Shown here: positions 34,220-46,791 of the stretch, one piece after another
How the letters are laid out: each line of letters begins with the position of its first letter
Numbering within the stretch: the stretch's first letter is position 1
Origin: Camillea tinctor
Taxonomy: Eukaryota; Ascomycota; Sordariomycetes; Xylariales; Xylariaceae
DNA length: 64,000 nt
Direction: 5' to 3'
Assembly (NCBI GenBank): GCA_022578605.1
Contig: MU394077.1
Location: 186,001-250,000, forward strand
Translations under genes and position numbers: made by a program
The notes under the pieces: generated by a model
What the model was told of the DNA's origin: nothing
Seen by the model: only the letters and a program-made list of their open reading frames with translations
Database searches by the model: none

Positions 34220-35139
34220 GGGGCGTTGCAAGGGCTGTAGTGATGTGGAAAATGATTACGACGGCGAGCGAGTAGATCCCTCTTACGGCCGGTTTTCACA
34301 GCACCGCTTTGATATCACGAGGGATCGGAAAGGAGGGTTTACGGAAGGGGAGTCTTCTGGTCTGATCTTGTAGAAGGGGAAAGGCAAGGAGAGCGGGGAA
34401 TCATGAAATGAAATTTACACGAAAGGACAGAGAGGGCGGGCGGAAGGGCGTGAAACGAATCGACCATATATCACGAGGTAACGGCGGGCATTTTTTTGCT
34501 GTTTTTCTTTTTGTCCTCCGTTTTGTTTTCGGAGACAATCTCATCTAAGGGTGTTAGGAAGCTACTACATAGGGCTGACGGCGGGCATACATACCATTTG
34601 CTTTTTTTTTTTTTTACTCTCTTTTTCCTTGATCACACTGTAAATCTTACTCTGATTTCTCTTCCCCTTTTTTCCGGGTTTTTTCTTTTCTTTTTGGCAT
34701 GGAGTCTGGTGAACAAAGGAAAGGTGGTTTCTATTCGTGTATGTATTTTGGGGGAAGGGTTTCTATCAATGAAGGCTTATTTTCTGTACATATCGAATTA
34801 ACCGATCCTTTCTGTCCCTTGCATGCGTCTTTCTTTCTATACTTGTGCGTACGCGCATATATAACTAGGTCTCTAGCCTTGTGGTGGGAAGCATGTATAC
34901 CCGCCGAACCACCTAACCTAGTGAATTGTGCATAAAAGTCCCAGCGGCATACAGGCTAGCTTAGAGTAATGCAATCGCGTGTCAAGCTCTTAATGGTTAT
35001 TGTGGTGGATTCTTCTAACCTAGGGCTCAGGTCCCAACTTGGAACCTTTCTATCTACACATCGATGTAGTATCCTCCTCGCACCAGTAGGTACCTAGTTT
35101 AGAGCCCTAAAACCATCCCATTTACGTCATCAATCTAAC
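34220..35139. other. Convergent intergenic region
   Basis: This lies between the 3' ends of the PY-motif protein and the aldo-keto reductase genes. It is T-rich (34490-34700) with no supportable gene and probably contains both 3' UTRs. Confidence 0.6.
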
Positions 35140-36457
35140 CTAGAATCTCGCGACGATGGCGGGTGGCTTGTTCCCCAGGATCAGGTCAATGCGGTCCATG
35201 ATCTCCGGGGTAAGCTTGTCGACGGCGTCGATGGCAAGCACGTTCTCGTAGACCTGCTCGGGGGAGCTGGCGCCGGTGATGGCAGAGCTGACATTGGGAT
35301 TCTTGAGGACCCAGGCGAGGGCGAGGGTGCTCATCTTGATGCCGAGCTCGTCGGCGATGGGGATCAGCTCGTTGACCTGCTTGATCACCGCGTTCCACTT
35401 CTCCTTGCCGGTGCGCTTCCAGTACCCGGCGATGAACTCGACCTGCTGCTGCGCGAACCGCGAGTCATCCGGCACGCCGTCCTTGTACTTGCCCGTCAGG
35501 ATACCCTGGCGCATGGGCGAGAAGACCGTCAGGCCCAGGCCGACCTCCCGGTACAGGTGCGCGAACTCGCGTTCCACTTTCTCCCGCTCGAGCATGTTGT
35601 ACGCGGGCTGCTCCATGACCGGGCCGATGAGGCCGAGCCGGTCGGCGTGCCGCCACGCCGAAGCGATCTCGTCCGCGTTCCACTCCGATGTGCCCCAGTA
35701 CAGGGCCTTGCCCGAGTCGATCAGGTGGTTGAAAGCCCGGACCGTCTCCTCCATTGGCGTTTGCCGGTCCGGTCTGTGTGCGTAGATCAGGTCGACGTAC
35801 TCCAGTCCCAGCCGTTTAAGGGACTGGTTCATTCCCTCGACGACATGCTTCCGACTAAGGCCCACATTGTTTATACGGTTCTCACCGAAGGCGTGGCCCC
35901 AGTAAAGCTATGAGCAGAGGTTAGCGGGGTACGTCTTTTTTTTTTCTTCCTTTTCCTTTTCTTCTTGCGCCAAGCCCAGGCAGGAATTCTGATTGTGGGA
36001 AGAAAATACAAGTAAGTTAGTACTATACCTTTGTTGAGATGACAATATCGTTGCGTTTCCAGCCGTATTTCCTGATGGCTTCGCCCATTACCTCTTCAGA
36101 CTTGCCCTCTATATATCGATAAGTATACCATGTAAGTTATTGGCCTTTCTGGAGCTAGAAGGAGGGGGCGGGGTGCCGCTAATTTCACTCACCGGCATAT
36201 ACCTCGGCGCAATCGAAGAAATTGATACCGCAATCATAGGCGGCCTTCATGCACGCAAAAGTCTTTTCTAAAGTTGCCATGTTAGCTTGAGCTCGGACTA
36301 AGAGGGGGAATTCTCATGATTGGTTTGTTCGCAACCTACCCTGCTCAGCATAACCGCCGTAGGTTAACCAACCGCCGAGCGAGATGGAGGAAACCTGAAG
36401 ACCAGAGCGGCCGAGAAATCGGTATGTCATTTTCGGTACATTCTGAGGAGGCGCCAT
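35140..36457 (-). CDS. Aldo-keto reductase, Kv-channel beta-subunit type
   Basis: Four exons (36340-36457, 36193-36267, 36029-36108, 35140-35907) give 346 residues. The N-terminus MTYRFLGRSGLQVSSISLGGW and the sequence around the active site match the aldo-keto reductase subgroup that contains voltage-gated potassium-channel beta subunits and bacterial relatives. The catalytic tetrad Asp58, Tyr63, Lys91 and His135 is complete, so it should be an active NADPH-dependent carbonyl reductase. Later AKR landmarks include YWGTSEWNADEI, SPMRQGILTGKY and LAWVLKNPNVSSAITGAS. The substrate is unknown. The first exons are short and lie outside the long C-terminal frame, so a start at the internal Met (35865) would lose the cofactor-side residues. 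Confidence 0.92.
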
Positions 36458-39400
36458 CTTGACTTTTGTTTTGGAAATTCAATAGTATAAGTGAATTTCG
36501 TATAGTTCCACTCTATACACTTAACCGAGCTTGTCTCAATGTAGAAGAAATAAAAGAGGTGGAGTTAGCTTGAAGAGACGGAGAGAGAAAAAAAAAGAAG
36601 GGGGTCATAGAAGCATTTAAATAGGCGAGAAGAGAAATTCGAGTTTCATCTAGCCCAGGTCAAAAATCTGTAGGTGCATTTGTAAGCTTTAGTTACCTTC
36701 ATCGAACTCCCGAGGGTGGTAGGTAGCGATACGGGTCGATATGCATGTCTATAGGTTATATCACGTCTGGCATTAAAAGATGGCGTTTCACTAGCATCTT
36801 TCATAGGCGGGGTTTCACTACGATTAGGTCAGTGCTATATGCTACATATGTCTTAGGTAGCTAGTATTGCTTTCTTCCTTTTTCTTACCTATAAGAGAAA
36901 GATGCGATGCCCCCACGTGGATACCTACCTACCATGTATCTATGTCTACTACGCAATAGAAGAGCCGATGTAACTAAGTATAAGAGAACCTTTAGGTCCT
37001 TCATGAGGCCTTATCACCATTATCCGCACTAAACCCGAGGTATATTAATTCAAGGCACATCCATGTACACATGCAGTCTCTACTAGACTCTCCTGCCACC
37101 AAGTTGTATAATCCTATAATACCTATATCGATGTTATTGTTACACTTACTGCCTAGATAGGTAGGTATTACTAAAACACTTAGGTTACCTAGGTCTACGC
37201 AATACCTAGACAGTGGACCTACCGTAGCCAATCACTGTATAGGGGAGTTTCGGAGCCTCGATGCACCTAAGGAGCAGTGTTGCAAAGAGGAACAAACGCT
37301 GGTTCGTCAATTCTGGCAGCCTCACTCTCAATCTGACTAAGATATAATCAACATCACAACTGCAAGGTTTTTGAGTCATTCGTCTACCTAAGGTCTTATA
37401 TGCTTCAAGAAAATCAGATCTAGAAGAACCTGCTTCTAATATCCGACATTAATGTCCTAAATCCAGAGAGAGCACCACCGGTGGTGTCTTTGGTCCTGTC
37501 TTTGACTATTTGGAGCAACGGAGTTTGTAGGAATTGTTGGATATAAGGAAGACCAACCCGCCATTAAATCCGAGCAATGCTTTGAAGAACTTTAGAACCT
37601 ATACTTCAGGTATACAATCTTGAAATGCTGTCGGGTTTTTATTTTCCCGGGTGACTCACAGCGAGCAAGAGAAAAAGGGGTATAAATATCTTTTTCTGCT
37701 TCTTCTTCGTCTTCTTCCTATCTATTCCTTCTTTCTTTCCCGATTTCTGAATAAAAATGATGAACAGATACGTAGGGGTCTAAACCGTATCTTGCTTGTA
37801 TGAATCGTGCCTCTTTCCTGTCCAACCTGCATACTTTTCATATAGATCATGTTATAAATCATATTACAATATGAAGTGGCACTGGTTGTATAGGTAATTC
37901 CTGTTCTTAGTAATACAGAAAATCTAGGTATTTACAGAATATCCACATAATATCCAAATATCATCAACTAGTTGTGAAAGTAACTATATTCAAGTATCAT
38001 TATGAATACATAATATCCAGATCTCTGTTTCACGGGATAGCAAATAGTAGAGTGGACATTGGGAAACAAGGAACTACACTCACAATAATAAAATCCCAAG
38101 TAGTTGACTTGAAGGGATTTCTGAGAGGATGGATAACTTAGATACTAGTACAATATCCACTGACTGAAGCGGTCCACCTAAAAAGTAGATACCTACATGG
38201 GGGCTGACTTGGCCCTACTGGAGGTATAAGCAGAGCAGATTAATTCTGTGGTCTTAAGGAATATGTACGGGGGCATATACTATGTACCTGCAGTAGTATG
38301 ATAGTATGCAGGGTTAGGTATTTATGTACATAGATACATATAGGTATGTTTTCTGAATTCACGTGAACGTATTAACGTGTGGTCACATAATACATATGTA
38401 CATAGCCTAGGTACCTATGTATTATGTAAGGTATTGATATTGATTTGCTACCATGTATGTATGTTTCATATGGCAGCTTGAAAAGAGCCACTTCCTTACA
38501 GGTAGTACGTACATAGTACTAGGTATATATTTATATAAAGTTGGCATAAAGTGGAAGGAGCCAGCCAAATAGCAACTGCTATGTACTCCTTTAGCCACTC
38601 CTGTGAATAAGTTTGTTAAATCTACATAGGTACTAACTTACAACTACCTAAGGTTGGTAGTTTCCTGAAAAGCACCTGGCAAGTACCTTCCTAGGTCAAG
38701 TCTCTTAAGGAACCATTGTCTAGCAATAGGCAAGACCACCTGCACTTTCTTTTCCTTGTAGCTTATTTATTTATTGCATTCTCTTCTCTCCTCCACTCTC
38801 CTCATCTCTCTCTCTTCTTCCCCACACACACATAACCAAGAATCCTCTCTCTTTCTTTCTACCTTCTACCCAAACACCACCCAATCTAGTTCTTTTCGTT
38901 CTTTTTAATCAACGTGGTATGTTAACTCTCATCCTCCATAAATCAGAGAGGCGTCATCAAATTAGGCATCTTTCTACTTGTACTCATGCTTTACATTTTC
39001 GCCGAGATCCTCCTTTTCGACCAACATCTCCCAGTATCTGCATCCTTCCTAGCCGTCATCTCATACAGAAGGCAATCACAAACAAAGCCTCGTCCTCCCC
39101 ATTGGTTTTTCTTTCCTTCCTTCCTGTCATTACTTACCTTGACCTGCACTACTTTACTAGGTAGGCAGTACTTCTCCAAGGCAATCACAAACTAAGCACC
39201 TTCCCTTCCTTTCCCTTCTCTTATTCTCCTTCTTCCTCATCCTAGTGCTCATCAGAATATTACATCACGGCATCTACATACTCGCGTCCTTGATCAACAT
39301 TTGATAAAGATCGGCGAGAAAACAGTACTTTGATTCCTCATTTTCTCTCTGAACGTTATTTTCATTTTCATCTATCATACCTATCTACCCTTCTTGGTCT

Positions 39401-39509
39401 TAGCCCCTTCCCTGCCCCTCCAATGCATTCCTAGATGTGTTCATCTCTCCGACTTTGTGGTTCAATGCATTAACATTAGATTTAGCAATCCATCCTTCCT
39501 TCTGCCAAG
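36458..39509. other. AT-rich intergenic region
   Basis: About 3 kb lies between two divergent genes. Much of it (36720-38720) is rich in TACCTA/TAGGTA words and short palindromes. Examples are a perfect 14-bp palindrome, CACCACCGGTGGTG, near 37480 and 11-bp inverted repeats at 38385-38395 and 38417-38427. From about 38750 it becomes pyrimidine-rich and is probably the leader of the zinc-knuckle gene. I see no gene. Confidence 0.6.
38385..38427. repeat. 11-bp inverted repeat
   Basis: ACATAATACAT (38385-38395) and ATGTATTATGT (38417-38427) are perfect reverse complements around a core that contains CCTAGG and GGTACC. It may be a small decayed element or chance in AT-rich DNA. Confidence 0.5.
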
Positions 39510-41424
39510 ATGACTCAGTGGGATGCTCCGCCTAGTGCGGCGGGCGGTGGCAGTATCGATTGGAATGATGGCGGTGATACTTTCAATCACGGCGGCGCCA
39601 CCTCAATGACTGAACCTGGTGAGGAAAGCTTTGGCCGTGGTCGTAGAGGCAGTCGTGGAGGCGGCGGGGGTGCTTGCTTCAACTGCGGTGACGAGGGGTA
39701 AGTGAAAATTGTAATATATTAAGACTACAATACTAACCTTACTCTCAAGTCACAACAAGGCCGACTGCCCCCACCCACGAGGCTTTACCGGAGAATGTCG
39801 CGTCTGCAACAAGGAGGGACACATGGCCAAGGACTGCCCTGAGAAGCCTCCCCAGGTCTGCAAGAATTGCCAAGAGGAAGGTGAGATAAAAAGACTACAA
39901 TGCTTCCAACATCCTATATACATCAGCTAAATCTGTATATATTATTGTAGGACATATGGCGGCTGAATGCACCAACCAGCGCAAGCTCGATCGTTCCGAT
40001 GTCCCTGAAGTTGCTCAGGAGACTGCATGGGAGAACATCCATCAAGCGATCAAAGAACAGGACATTGACGAAATCAAGGCTGCTGTCCAGCAGTATGTCA
40101 AGGCTTGTCCCACGATCAAGTATCACGAACTCGAGACTGCATTCCGAGCCCAGCAGTTGGGTATATACCTTATTGCAGTTGAGAAGCCGTCCATGCTTGA
40201 CACCTTTACCAATATGGACTTGCAGGGCAATCTTGGCAAGAAGTACACGGTCACCTATCGCTTCAGTGATAAGCCAGCCCGTCCTCGTGAGGCCATGTTC
40301 TGGCCGAAGTCTCCTGAGGATAACCTTGAACGCCTCCAGGATGCCGGTGAAGTTGTCGAGAGAGGTTTGCCCAAGTGCGGCAACTGCAATAAGCTTGGTC
40401 ACATCAAGAAGAATTGCCCGGATGAGAAGGTTGAGATCCAACGAGTTGTGATCCGGTGCATCCATTGCAATGAGATCGGTCATCGTGTTCGCGATTGTAC
40501 GTCTAGTTCCCTCCATCTTCGTAGCTTTGGATGTTTCTAACTGAAATAGGCACACAACCGCGTGTCGATAAGTTTGCTTGCAAGAACTGCGGGTAAGTTG
40601 GCAGTAAGTTCCTAGACATATAGAAGTCCACAGCTGACATTGATTTCTCAAAAGACAAAATGGCCACAAGGCTGCTGACTGTAAGTAACAACTTTACGCT
40701 TGGTCGAGATACCGCTCCATAACTAACTTCATCGTACAGGCCCCGAGCCTCGTAAGGCTAGAGACGACACTGAGTGTCGCAAATGTGGAGAGAGTAAGTG
40801 ATTTTAATGACTTCAGATTGGGAATATCCGTAGCTCACATTATTCCTAGTGGGTCACTTCTCACGAGACTGTCCCCAAGGTGGAGGAGATGATGGTGGAT
40901 CCAGAGGATGCTACAACTGTGGACAAGAAGGCCACCCAGCACGAGACTGCCCCGAACCTAAGAAGGTCACTTGCCGCAACTGTGAGCAGGAAGGACATCG
41001 AGCCAATGAATGTCCCGAGCCCAAGAACATGGACAAGGTTCAGTGCCGTAACTGCGATGAATATGGACACACTGGCAGAGACTGCCCAAAGCCCCGTGAC
41101 TGTAAGTCCATGTCATTCGGGTCCTAGGTGTGTAAGGGAGAAACTGACACAAGAACAATAGACAGTCGCATCCAGTGCTCCAACTGCGGAGAAACGGGCC
41201 ATACTAAGGTCCGTTGCAAGAAGCCGACCGCGTCCCTCGACGAGAACTTCGATTCTGGCAACACGGGTGGTTTCGACAGCGTTCACGACTCGGATAATGC
41301 ATTCACTGGCAATGGAGGCAATGGCAAGGGTAAGGAGACCATTCAGGCCAGTGATGTTGAGGATACCTGGCAGACAGGAGGAGGAGCTGCTAGTTCGTCC
41401 TGGGACGCTGGTATTCAGTGGTAA
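39510..41424 (+). CDS. CCHC zinc-knuckle protein with eleven knuckles
   Basis: Eight exons join in frame: 39510-39697, 39750-39880, 39951-40496, 40550-40592, 40655-40680, 40740-40793, 40850-41101 and 41162-41424, giving 500 residues. An RGG-type Gly/Arg stretch ([13 protein letters not shown]) precedes the first knuckle. I count eleven C-x2-C-x4-H-x4-C units, from [14 protein letters not shown] to [14 protein letters not shown]. The first three are separated from the other eight by about 115 residues without knuckles. The family (CNBP/Gis2/Byr3-like) binds single-stranded nucleic acid and affects translation of specific mRNAs; this longer fungal form is usually annotated only as a zinc-knuckle protein. 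Introns 1, 2, 4 and 6 interrupt knuckles between the second Cys and the His, so the short exons are essential. The C-terminus is Ser/Gly/Asp-rich. Confidence 0.92.
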
Positions 41425-42146
41425 GGATTCATGGCTGCGTTAGGAAAGAGATATGGATGTCGACGGTGTGGATACATGCGGTTGGCTTGATTTTACCTTT
41501 CCCCATGTGTTCAGGGGATAGGTATACGACAATTACGAGGTGGCCCCGGGATTTGACGGTTTCTACTTTACATGATTGGTAAAAGTTAGGCGAGGATAGC
41601 TCGAGATAGCTCGAGAATACAACGATGATTTCTGCAGAAACTCCCTTTTGGCTTATCATTGTTTATGAGCTAGTTGATGTCGTGGATATAGAGGTAATGA
41701 TGCATGAATAACTCATATAACATATGCAGGTAGTGAATATATGCTCAGGTGCGATATACCCCTGAGGCGTGGCGTTGCAGCCACACTGGGGCGCTAGCTT
41801 CCAAGATTGGGTTTCATATGTATGACAGCAGCCTGCGCTAAGCTTTAGCTGCCCCGCAACAGGTCTTCCCCCTCCAAACCCCTCCATATGTCAACAAGCA
41901 CCCAAGATCAAGGTTAGGAATAAAGTAGGTTAGGTTAGGTAAGTGTAAATATATAACCTATATTTATACATGTAACCATCTAACCTACTTTACTTTACCT
42001 TTATTTTTACTTACCTACTTTACCACCCAAGTTTCAATTGTCACCAACAAACCTGAATATCATTCATCGATCCGAATAGAAACAAGAATATAAATTATAT
42101 ATCCACCTACCTATCTACCTACCTGACTACGTCTTACATCACTACC
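41425..42146. other. Intergenic region with AIP1 promoter
   Basis: This holds the zinc-knuckle gene's 3' UTR and the AIP1 promoter. It includes a 12-bp inverted repeat (41922-41991) and dense CTACCTA words just before the start codon (42103-42125). I see no gene. Confidence 0.6.
41922..41991. repeat. 12-bp inverted repeat in the AIP1 promoter
   Basis: AAAGTAGGTTAG (41922-41933) is perfectly complementary to CTAACCTACTTT (41980-41991), with a very AT-rich 46-bp centre. It ends 155 bp before the AIP1 start codon. Confidence 0.65.
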
Positions 42147-44116
42147 ATGTCGGTGACGATCGACAAGATCTTTGCTGCTTCGCCAGTGACAACTCGAGGT
42201 CAGCCGACAAAGCTCTCGACCGATGTCAAGGGAGAGAGGATAGCCTATGCTGTAAGTATCAGAACCCCCCTGTTATACCCTATCCTTAGTAACTAACACA
42301 TGCAAGTCTGGCAAATCTGTCTTTGTGCGATCCATCGATGACCCTTCCAACTGCAAACAATACACCGGCCATACCGCCCAAACAACCGTCGCACGATTCT
42401 CCCCGAGTGGATTCTACATTGCTAGCGGAGACGCCTCGGGTTCCGTCCGTGTGTGGGACTCCTTGGAAGCTGTCAATACGAAAGGTACCGATAAAACCTA
42501 CAGCTCTCGTAGATGATGAATATGAATCGACGGCAAGGACTAATGCAACTCGATCTACAGGTGAATACCACATCATCTCCGGACGGATCAATGATATAGC
42601 CTGGGATGGCGACTCGCAGCGGATCATAGCAGTGGGTGATGGACGTGACCGGTTTGGACACTGCATTACTGCCGATAGCGGGAACAGTGTGGGAGAAGTC
42701 TCTGGCCATTCCAAGGTCATCAATTCAGTTGCTATCCGACAGATGAGGCCGCTCCGGGCAGCGACTGTCAGCGACGATATGGCCATGTGCTTCTTGCACG
42801 GAGCTCCCTTCAAGTTCAACTCCAAATCAACAGGTCTTCACAAGAGTTTCGTCCACGATACCGCCTTCTCGCCTGATGGCAACACCCTGGTTACAGTGGG
42901 TGCAGACAAGCGAATCCAGTTATACGATGGGAAGACGGGAGAGCCTACCAAGACGATTGGCGAGAACGAGCACACCGGAAGTATCCTTGCTGTTAGTTGG
43001 TCTAGCGACTCGAAGAGATTCGTCACAGCCAGCGCGGACCAGACGGTGAAGCTCTGGGATGTAGAAGCAGGTAGCGTCGTCAAGACCTGGAAAATTGGAG
43101 CAGACGATGGCATCAACGTCCAAGACCAACAAGTCGGTGTTGTGTGGCCTCACGGAAGAACCGATGGCTTGATTATCAGCCTGAGTCTTAGCGGAGATCT
43201 CAACTATCTCACTGAAGGAAGCTCAAAACCGATCAAGGTGATTCAGGGACACAACAAGAGCATCACAGCCCTGGGTGGAGGTTCCGACGGCAAAGGTAAC
43301 ACTCTGTGGACGGGCAGCTTCGATGGACGAGTCTGCAGCTGGGATGTCTCCTCAGGAGTCGCCACTGCTATTGACGGCCAGACGCACACCAACCAAGTGA
43401 CCGAGTTCGCCACCATCTCCGGCCGGACCTATAGCGTCGGCTGGGACGACACGCTGCGCATAGCCGACGAGTCGGCCAAGACCTTCACCGGCGCGTCGCT
43501 GAAGCTCGCGGCCCAGCCCCAGGGTGTGGCCTCATCGTCCGACGGGACTGTGTACGTCGCCACGGCGACCGGCGTCGAGATCTACGCGCAGGACAAGCTC
43601 GCTGGCAAGCTCGACATAGCCGACGGCCAACCGACGGCCATCGCAGCCCACGGTGCCCTCGTCGCCGTCGGCACGGGCGCGCACGCCGTGCGCCTGTACA
43701 AGAGTACGGGCACGACGCTAACCCAGACGGCCGAGGTCAAGAACTCCACAGCACCCATCTCGGCGCTCGCGTTCTCGCGCGACGGTGCCCTGCTGGCGGC
43801 GGGCAACACGGCGGGCAAGATATACGCGTATAAAGTAGGCTCGGGAGAGCTGGCGCTGGCCACGGACCGCTGGTCCGCGCACACGGGCCGCGTCACAGGC
43901 ATAGCGTGGAACGCGCAGGGCACGCACGCCGTCAGCGGCGCGCTCGACACGAACGTGTTCGTCTGGAGCCTGGCGAAGCCCGGGGCGAGGGTCAAGGCGC
44001 TGAACGCGCATAAGGATGGGGTGTACGGGGTGGCGTGGGTGGACGGGGATAAGAAGGTGGCGAGCGCGGGGGGCGATGCGGCGGTTAAGCTTTGGGGGGT
44101 GGAGGGGTTGCAGTAG
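42147..44116 (+). CDS. AIP1: Actin-interacting protein 1 (WD40)
   Basis: Three exons (42147-42251, 42307-42484, 42561-44116) give 612 residues, close to yeast Aip1 (615). Aip1 works with cofilin to sever and cap actin filaments. WD40 repeats run through almost the whole protein and should form the two seven-bladed propellers of the family. Clear blades include SGSVRVWD, KRIQLYDGKTGE, DQTVKLWDVEAG, DGRVCSWDVSSG, DTNVFVWSLAKPG and AAVKLWGVEGLQ. The start MSVTIDKIFAASPVTTRGQPTKLS is typical of fungal Aip1. The last 700 bp are GC-rich in codon third positions. Intron 1 is 55 bp and intron 2 is 76 bp. Confidence 0.95.
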
Positions 44117-45008
44117 AGTGGAAGTTATAGTAGTGGTAGAGAGGATGGGGGAGGAATGGGGGTGGACGGGATGGGGGTAGAGAAAAAAAGAGGAAGGAAA
44201 AGAAAAGATATTATATGATGAGTAGGGATGTGATGAGATGGGGGGATAAATGGATGAATAAATGAACAAAAAGGGGGTTCAGGGGAAGAGAAGAAAACTG
44301 AAGGAGAAGAATCGATTTTCGTCAAAGGTGGACGAGACCAGGATTGTTGATACTCTGAAACCCGTTCATGAGCGAGCGAGCAGGAAATATGGTCAGGCGG
44401 AGAGGGTTATGGTGGATAGATAGTGTTTATACGTCTATCCATACGAAGCAGTTTAACTAATCTTGCCTTTACCCTCTTTTCTTTTTTCCCTTTTGACGGC
44501 AAGCTCTGATGTATTGGTTATCGACTCTGGCAATAAAATCAGGGGTTTGTGAATAAGACTATGGATTCAATATTGTAATGATGCTCGATATATATATATA
44601 ATCTGTGTATGGTATTGAGATAGGTGAAGTGATTCGTTGATCGACTACATGTTGTAAAGGGGGAGGAGTTCGATCTTAATAAGTACTTGAGGACCTTGAT
44701 AAAACAGTGAATACATACAATAAAAAAATAATGCCAATCTTCACATATTCCATTACTCTCTTTAAACCTTTTACCCCGGAATAATTCCCTAAAGCATCAA
44801 CGGAAAGAAAAGAAAGTGGCAAGTTGTGCACAGGAATATATTGAGAAAGAGGCCCCTAGCGGCACCCAACATAAACAGTGTATCTCTCCTGATCTGCGAA
44901 ACATCTTAGCCAGCTGGCTAGCCGAACAAAATGCTGAGCTTCCTCTCGTTCCCAGTCCTTCCTACCCCCTCAGGCTCTAAATGTAGACTTAACTAGCTAA
45001 GTTATACT
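44117..45008. other. Convergent intergenic region
   Basis: This lies between the AIP1 and ALG13 3' ends. Purine-rich sequence (44130-44300) and AT-rich sequence follow. I see no gene. Confidence 0.6.
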
Positions 45009-45950
45009 TCACTTAGGCATAATATCCGTTATAGCCTCCCACAAGCCGTTCTGATACGCCGAATCGGCGGGTGGTGTAGGGGGCCAGCGCTTAGGCGCGT
45101 GATGCTCGACGTTCTCGAGGGCCTCGACGAGAGAGCTGCTGGGTGTGTTAGGAATGGGACAGGACGAGATAATCAATTTCAGATTTGAAAAGAAGAAAAG
45201 AAAGGGAAAGGAAGGAATAAGAAAAGGGGTGGAGATGATAAAAACATACCCGAGCTTTCCCTGCACCGCATATCCCTGCCTCTCCATCTCCTCGGCCAGC
45301 TCGGCCTGGTGGTTGTCCATGAGCGCCGGGTTGGCTACCGCGATGAGCCCCGTGTCGTGGGCCAGGGCCGCCATGATGCTCCCCGAGCCTGCGAAGAAGA
45401 GGAACAGATCCCTTTATTAGCATCCTCACATTTGACATCCACTCCCCTTTCCTGAGAAAGGGGGGCTTTTGATATATTTTCATCCACCGTGAATTACCGC
45501 CAAAAAGGAGAAAAAGGGAAAAGGAACAAAAAAAAAAGGAGACATACCAGCATGCGAAACAACCACCCCCCTCCTCCTCCTCCTCCCCTCCTCCCCCGAA
45601 GCCAACCCGAAGAACCTCTCCATCTCCCGCGTAAACGCAAACCTCGTGATCTTCATCCCGCCAACACTGCCGCATCTCTCCTTACTATCCCCATTATCAC
45701 CATCGCCATCGCCATCCCCATCCCGTCGACCATCAGGCCGAAGACCGAGTAACCCCTCAAAGTAGCCCAGATCCGGCCCGCACTGCACGACCAACTCGGT
45801 GTATCCCAGCGCTCGGAGCTTAGCCCGAAAAGCCTCCGAGGCGACCTCCTCGATGAGGGGGCGGAACCCGGCGGTCGCGCCGATGGTGACGAATGCGGTG
45901 CGGGGGGCCTCCTCCGTCTCCGATGCTGCGGGAGGGGGGTTATGGGTCAT
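45009..45950 (-). CDS. ALG13: UDP-GlcNAc transferase catalytic subunit Alg13
   Basis: Three exons (45548-45950, 45250-45388, 45009-45138) give 223 residues. With membrane subunit Alg14, Alg13 adds the second GlcNAc to the dolichol-linked oligosaccharide on the cytosolic face of the ER. The fold of family GT28/GT1 C-terminal domains is shown by AFVTIGATAGFRPLIEEV at the start and by the UDP-GlcNAc site VVSHAGSGSIMAAL, rebuilt across intron 1, then NPALMDNHQAELAEEM. An acidic Asp-Gly repeat (about residues 75-90, from a GATGGC-type repeat) is an insert not expected in yeast Alg13 (202 residues). The third exon's acceptor is a tandem CAGCAG, so two isoforms differing by one Ser are possible. Confidence 0.93.
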
Positions 45951-46791
45951 TTTTTATAGTTTATGCGATGACCTGACTAACCAGCTCGGAAGGGATTATG
46001 ATGGCAATGCGACGCAAAGGGTTTATATGAACAAAAAGAGGTCCCCCTTGCGTATATTGTGTATAAAACGGGGGGAAGAAAAAAAAAAGAGGTAAAAGCG
46101 AGCGGGCTCTTTCTGATTTAACCCCAAGAACCCCGATTTTGGTAACTTGGAAATTCGGGGTTCCGCAACTACCTCGAGACGGGATGTGAAGAACGAGGCT
46201 TCCGGTGGGTAGAAGTGATACCGGCGCAAAGGGGGAGTCTTCATAGATGACAAGAGCCTCGATAAAGCTACTACTACTGTACAGTATGGTAGGTTATGTA
46301 TGTATGTATGTATGTATGTATGCGCGATAACGGGATGTGGGGTTTGTGTTATTTGGGGAGAGTTCACTCACTAGTTTACTAGGTTACCTAGGTAGGTATC
46401 GCTAAACAGAGCTTTGGTTAGTTATGTATGTAATTGCATAGGAACGTTTTACAAGCTAAGATTTACCGCGAAAGCAGGTAACCTAAATATAAATATATGC
46501 GCTTCTGTTCAATTATCTAGCATATATGTACATATACCTACTTAATGTATAGATCCTTGCTTTAACATCTTTTATAAACTTATAAACATAAGTAGGTAGG
46601 TATCAATAGGTAAATGATAATAAATGCTATCCTTATAAATATATTAAAGCGTACTATTCTGTCCTATTGTAAAGTACTATTGAGAATGAGGTTGTCGTGA
46701 GCAGATTCGAATACACACATTTTGATAACAACCCTAGGTCGGCTTCATTGCGGCACAGGTCTCGATATAACACGACCTCTTACATTAGCAG
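45951..46791. other. Intergenic region, ALG13 promoter and 3' side of RBR gene
   Basis: This contains the ALG13 promoter, a (TATG)7 microsatellite (46295-46322) and AT-rich DNA with TAGGTA words. I see no gene. Confidence 0.6.
46295..46322. repeat. (TATG)7 microsatellite
   Basis: Seven perfect TATG units. Confidence 0.95.

Noticed and set aside
41924..41943. Telomere-like repeats (AGGTTAGGTTAGG)
   Set aside because: The unit is a short variant of the common TAGGT words, not TTAGGG, and is internal to gene-rich DNA.
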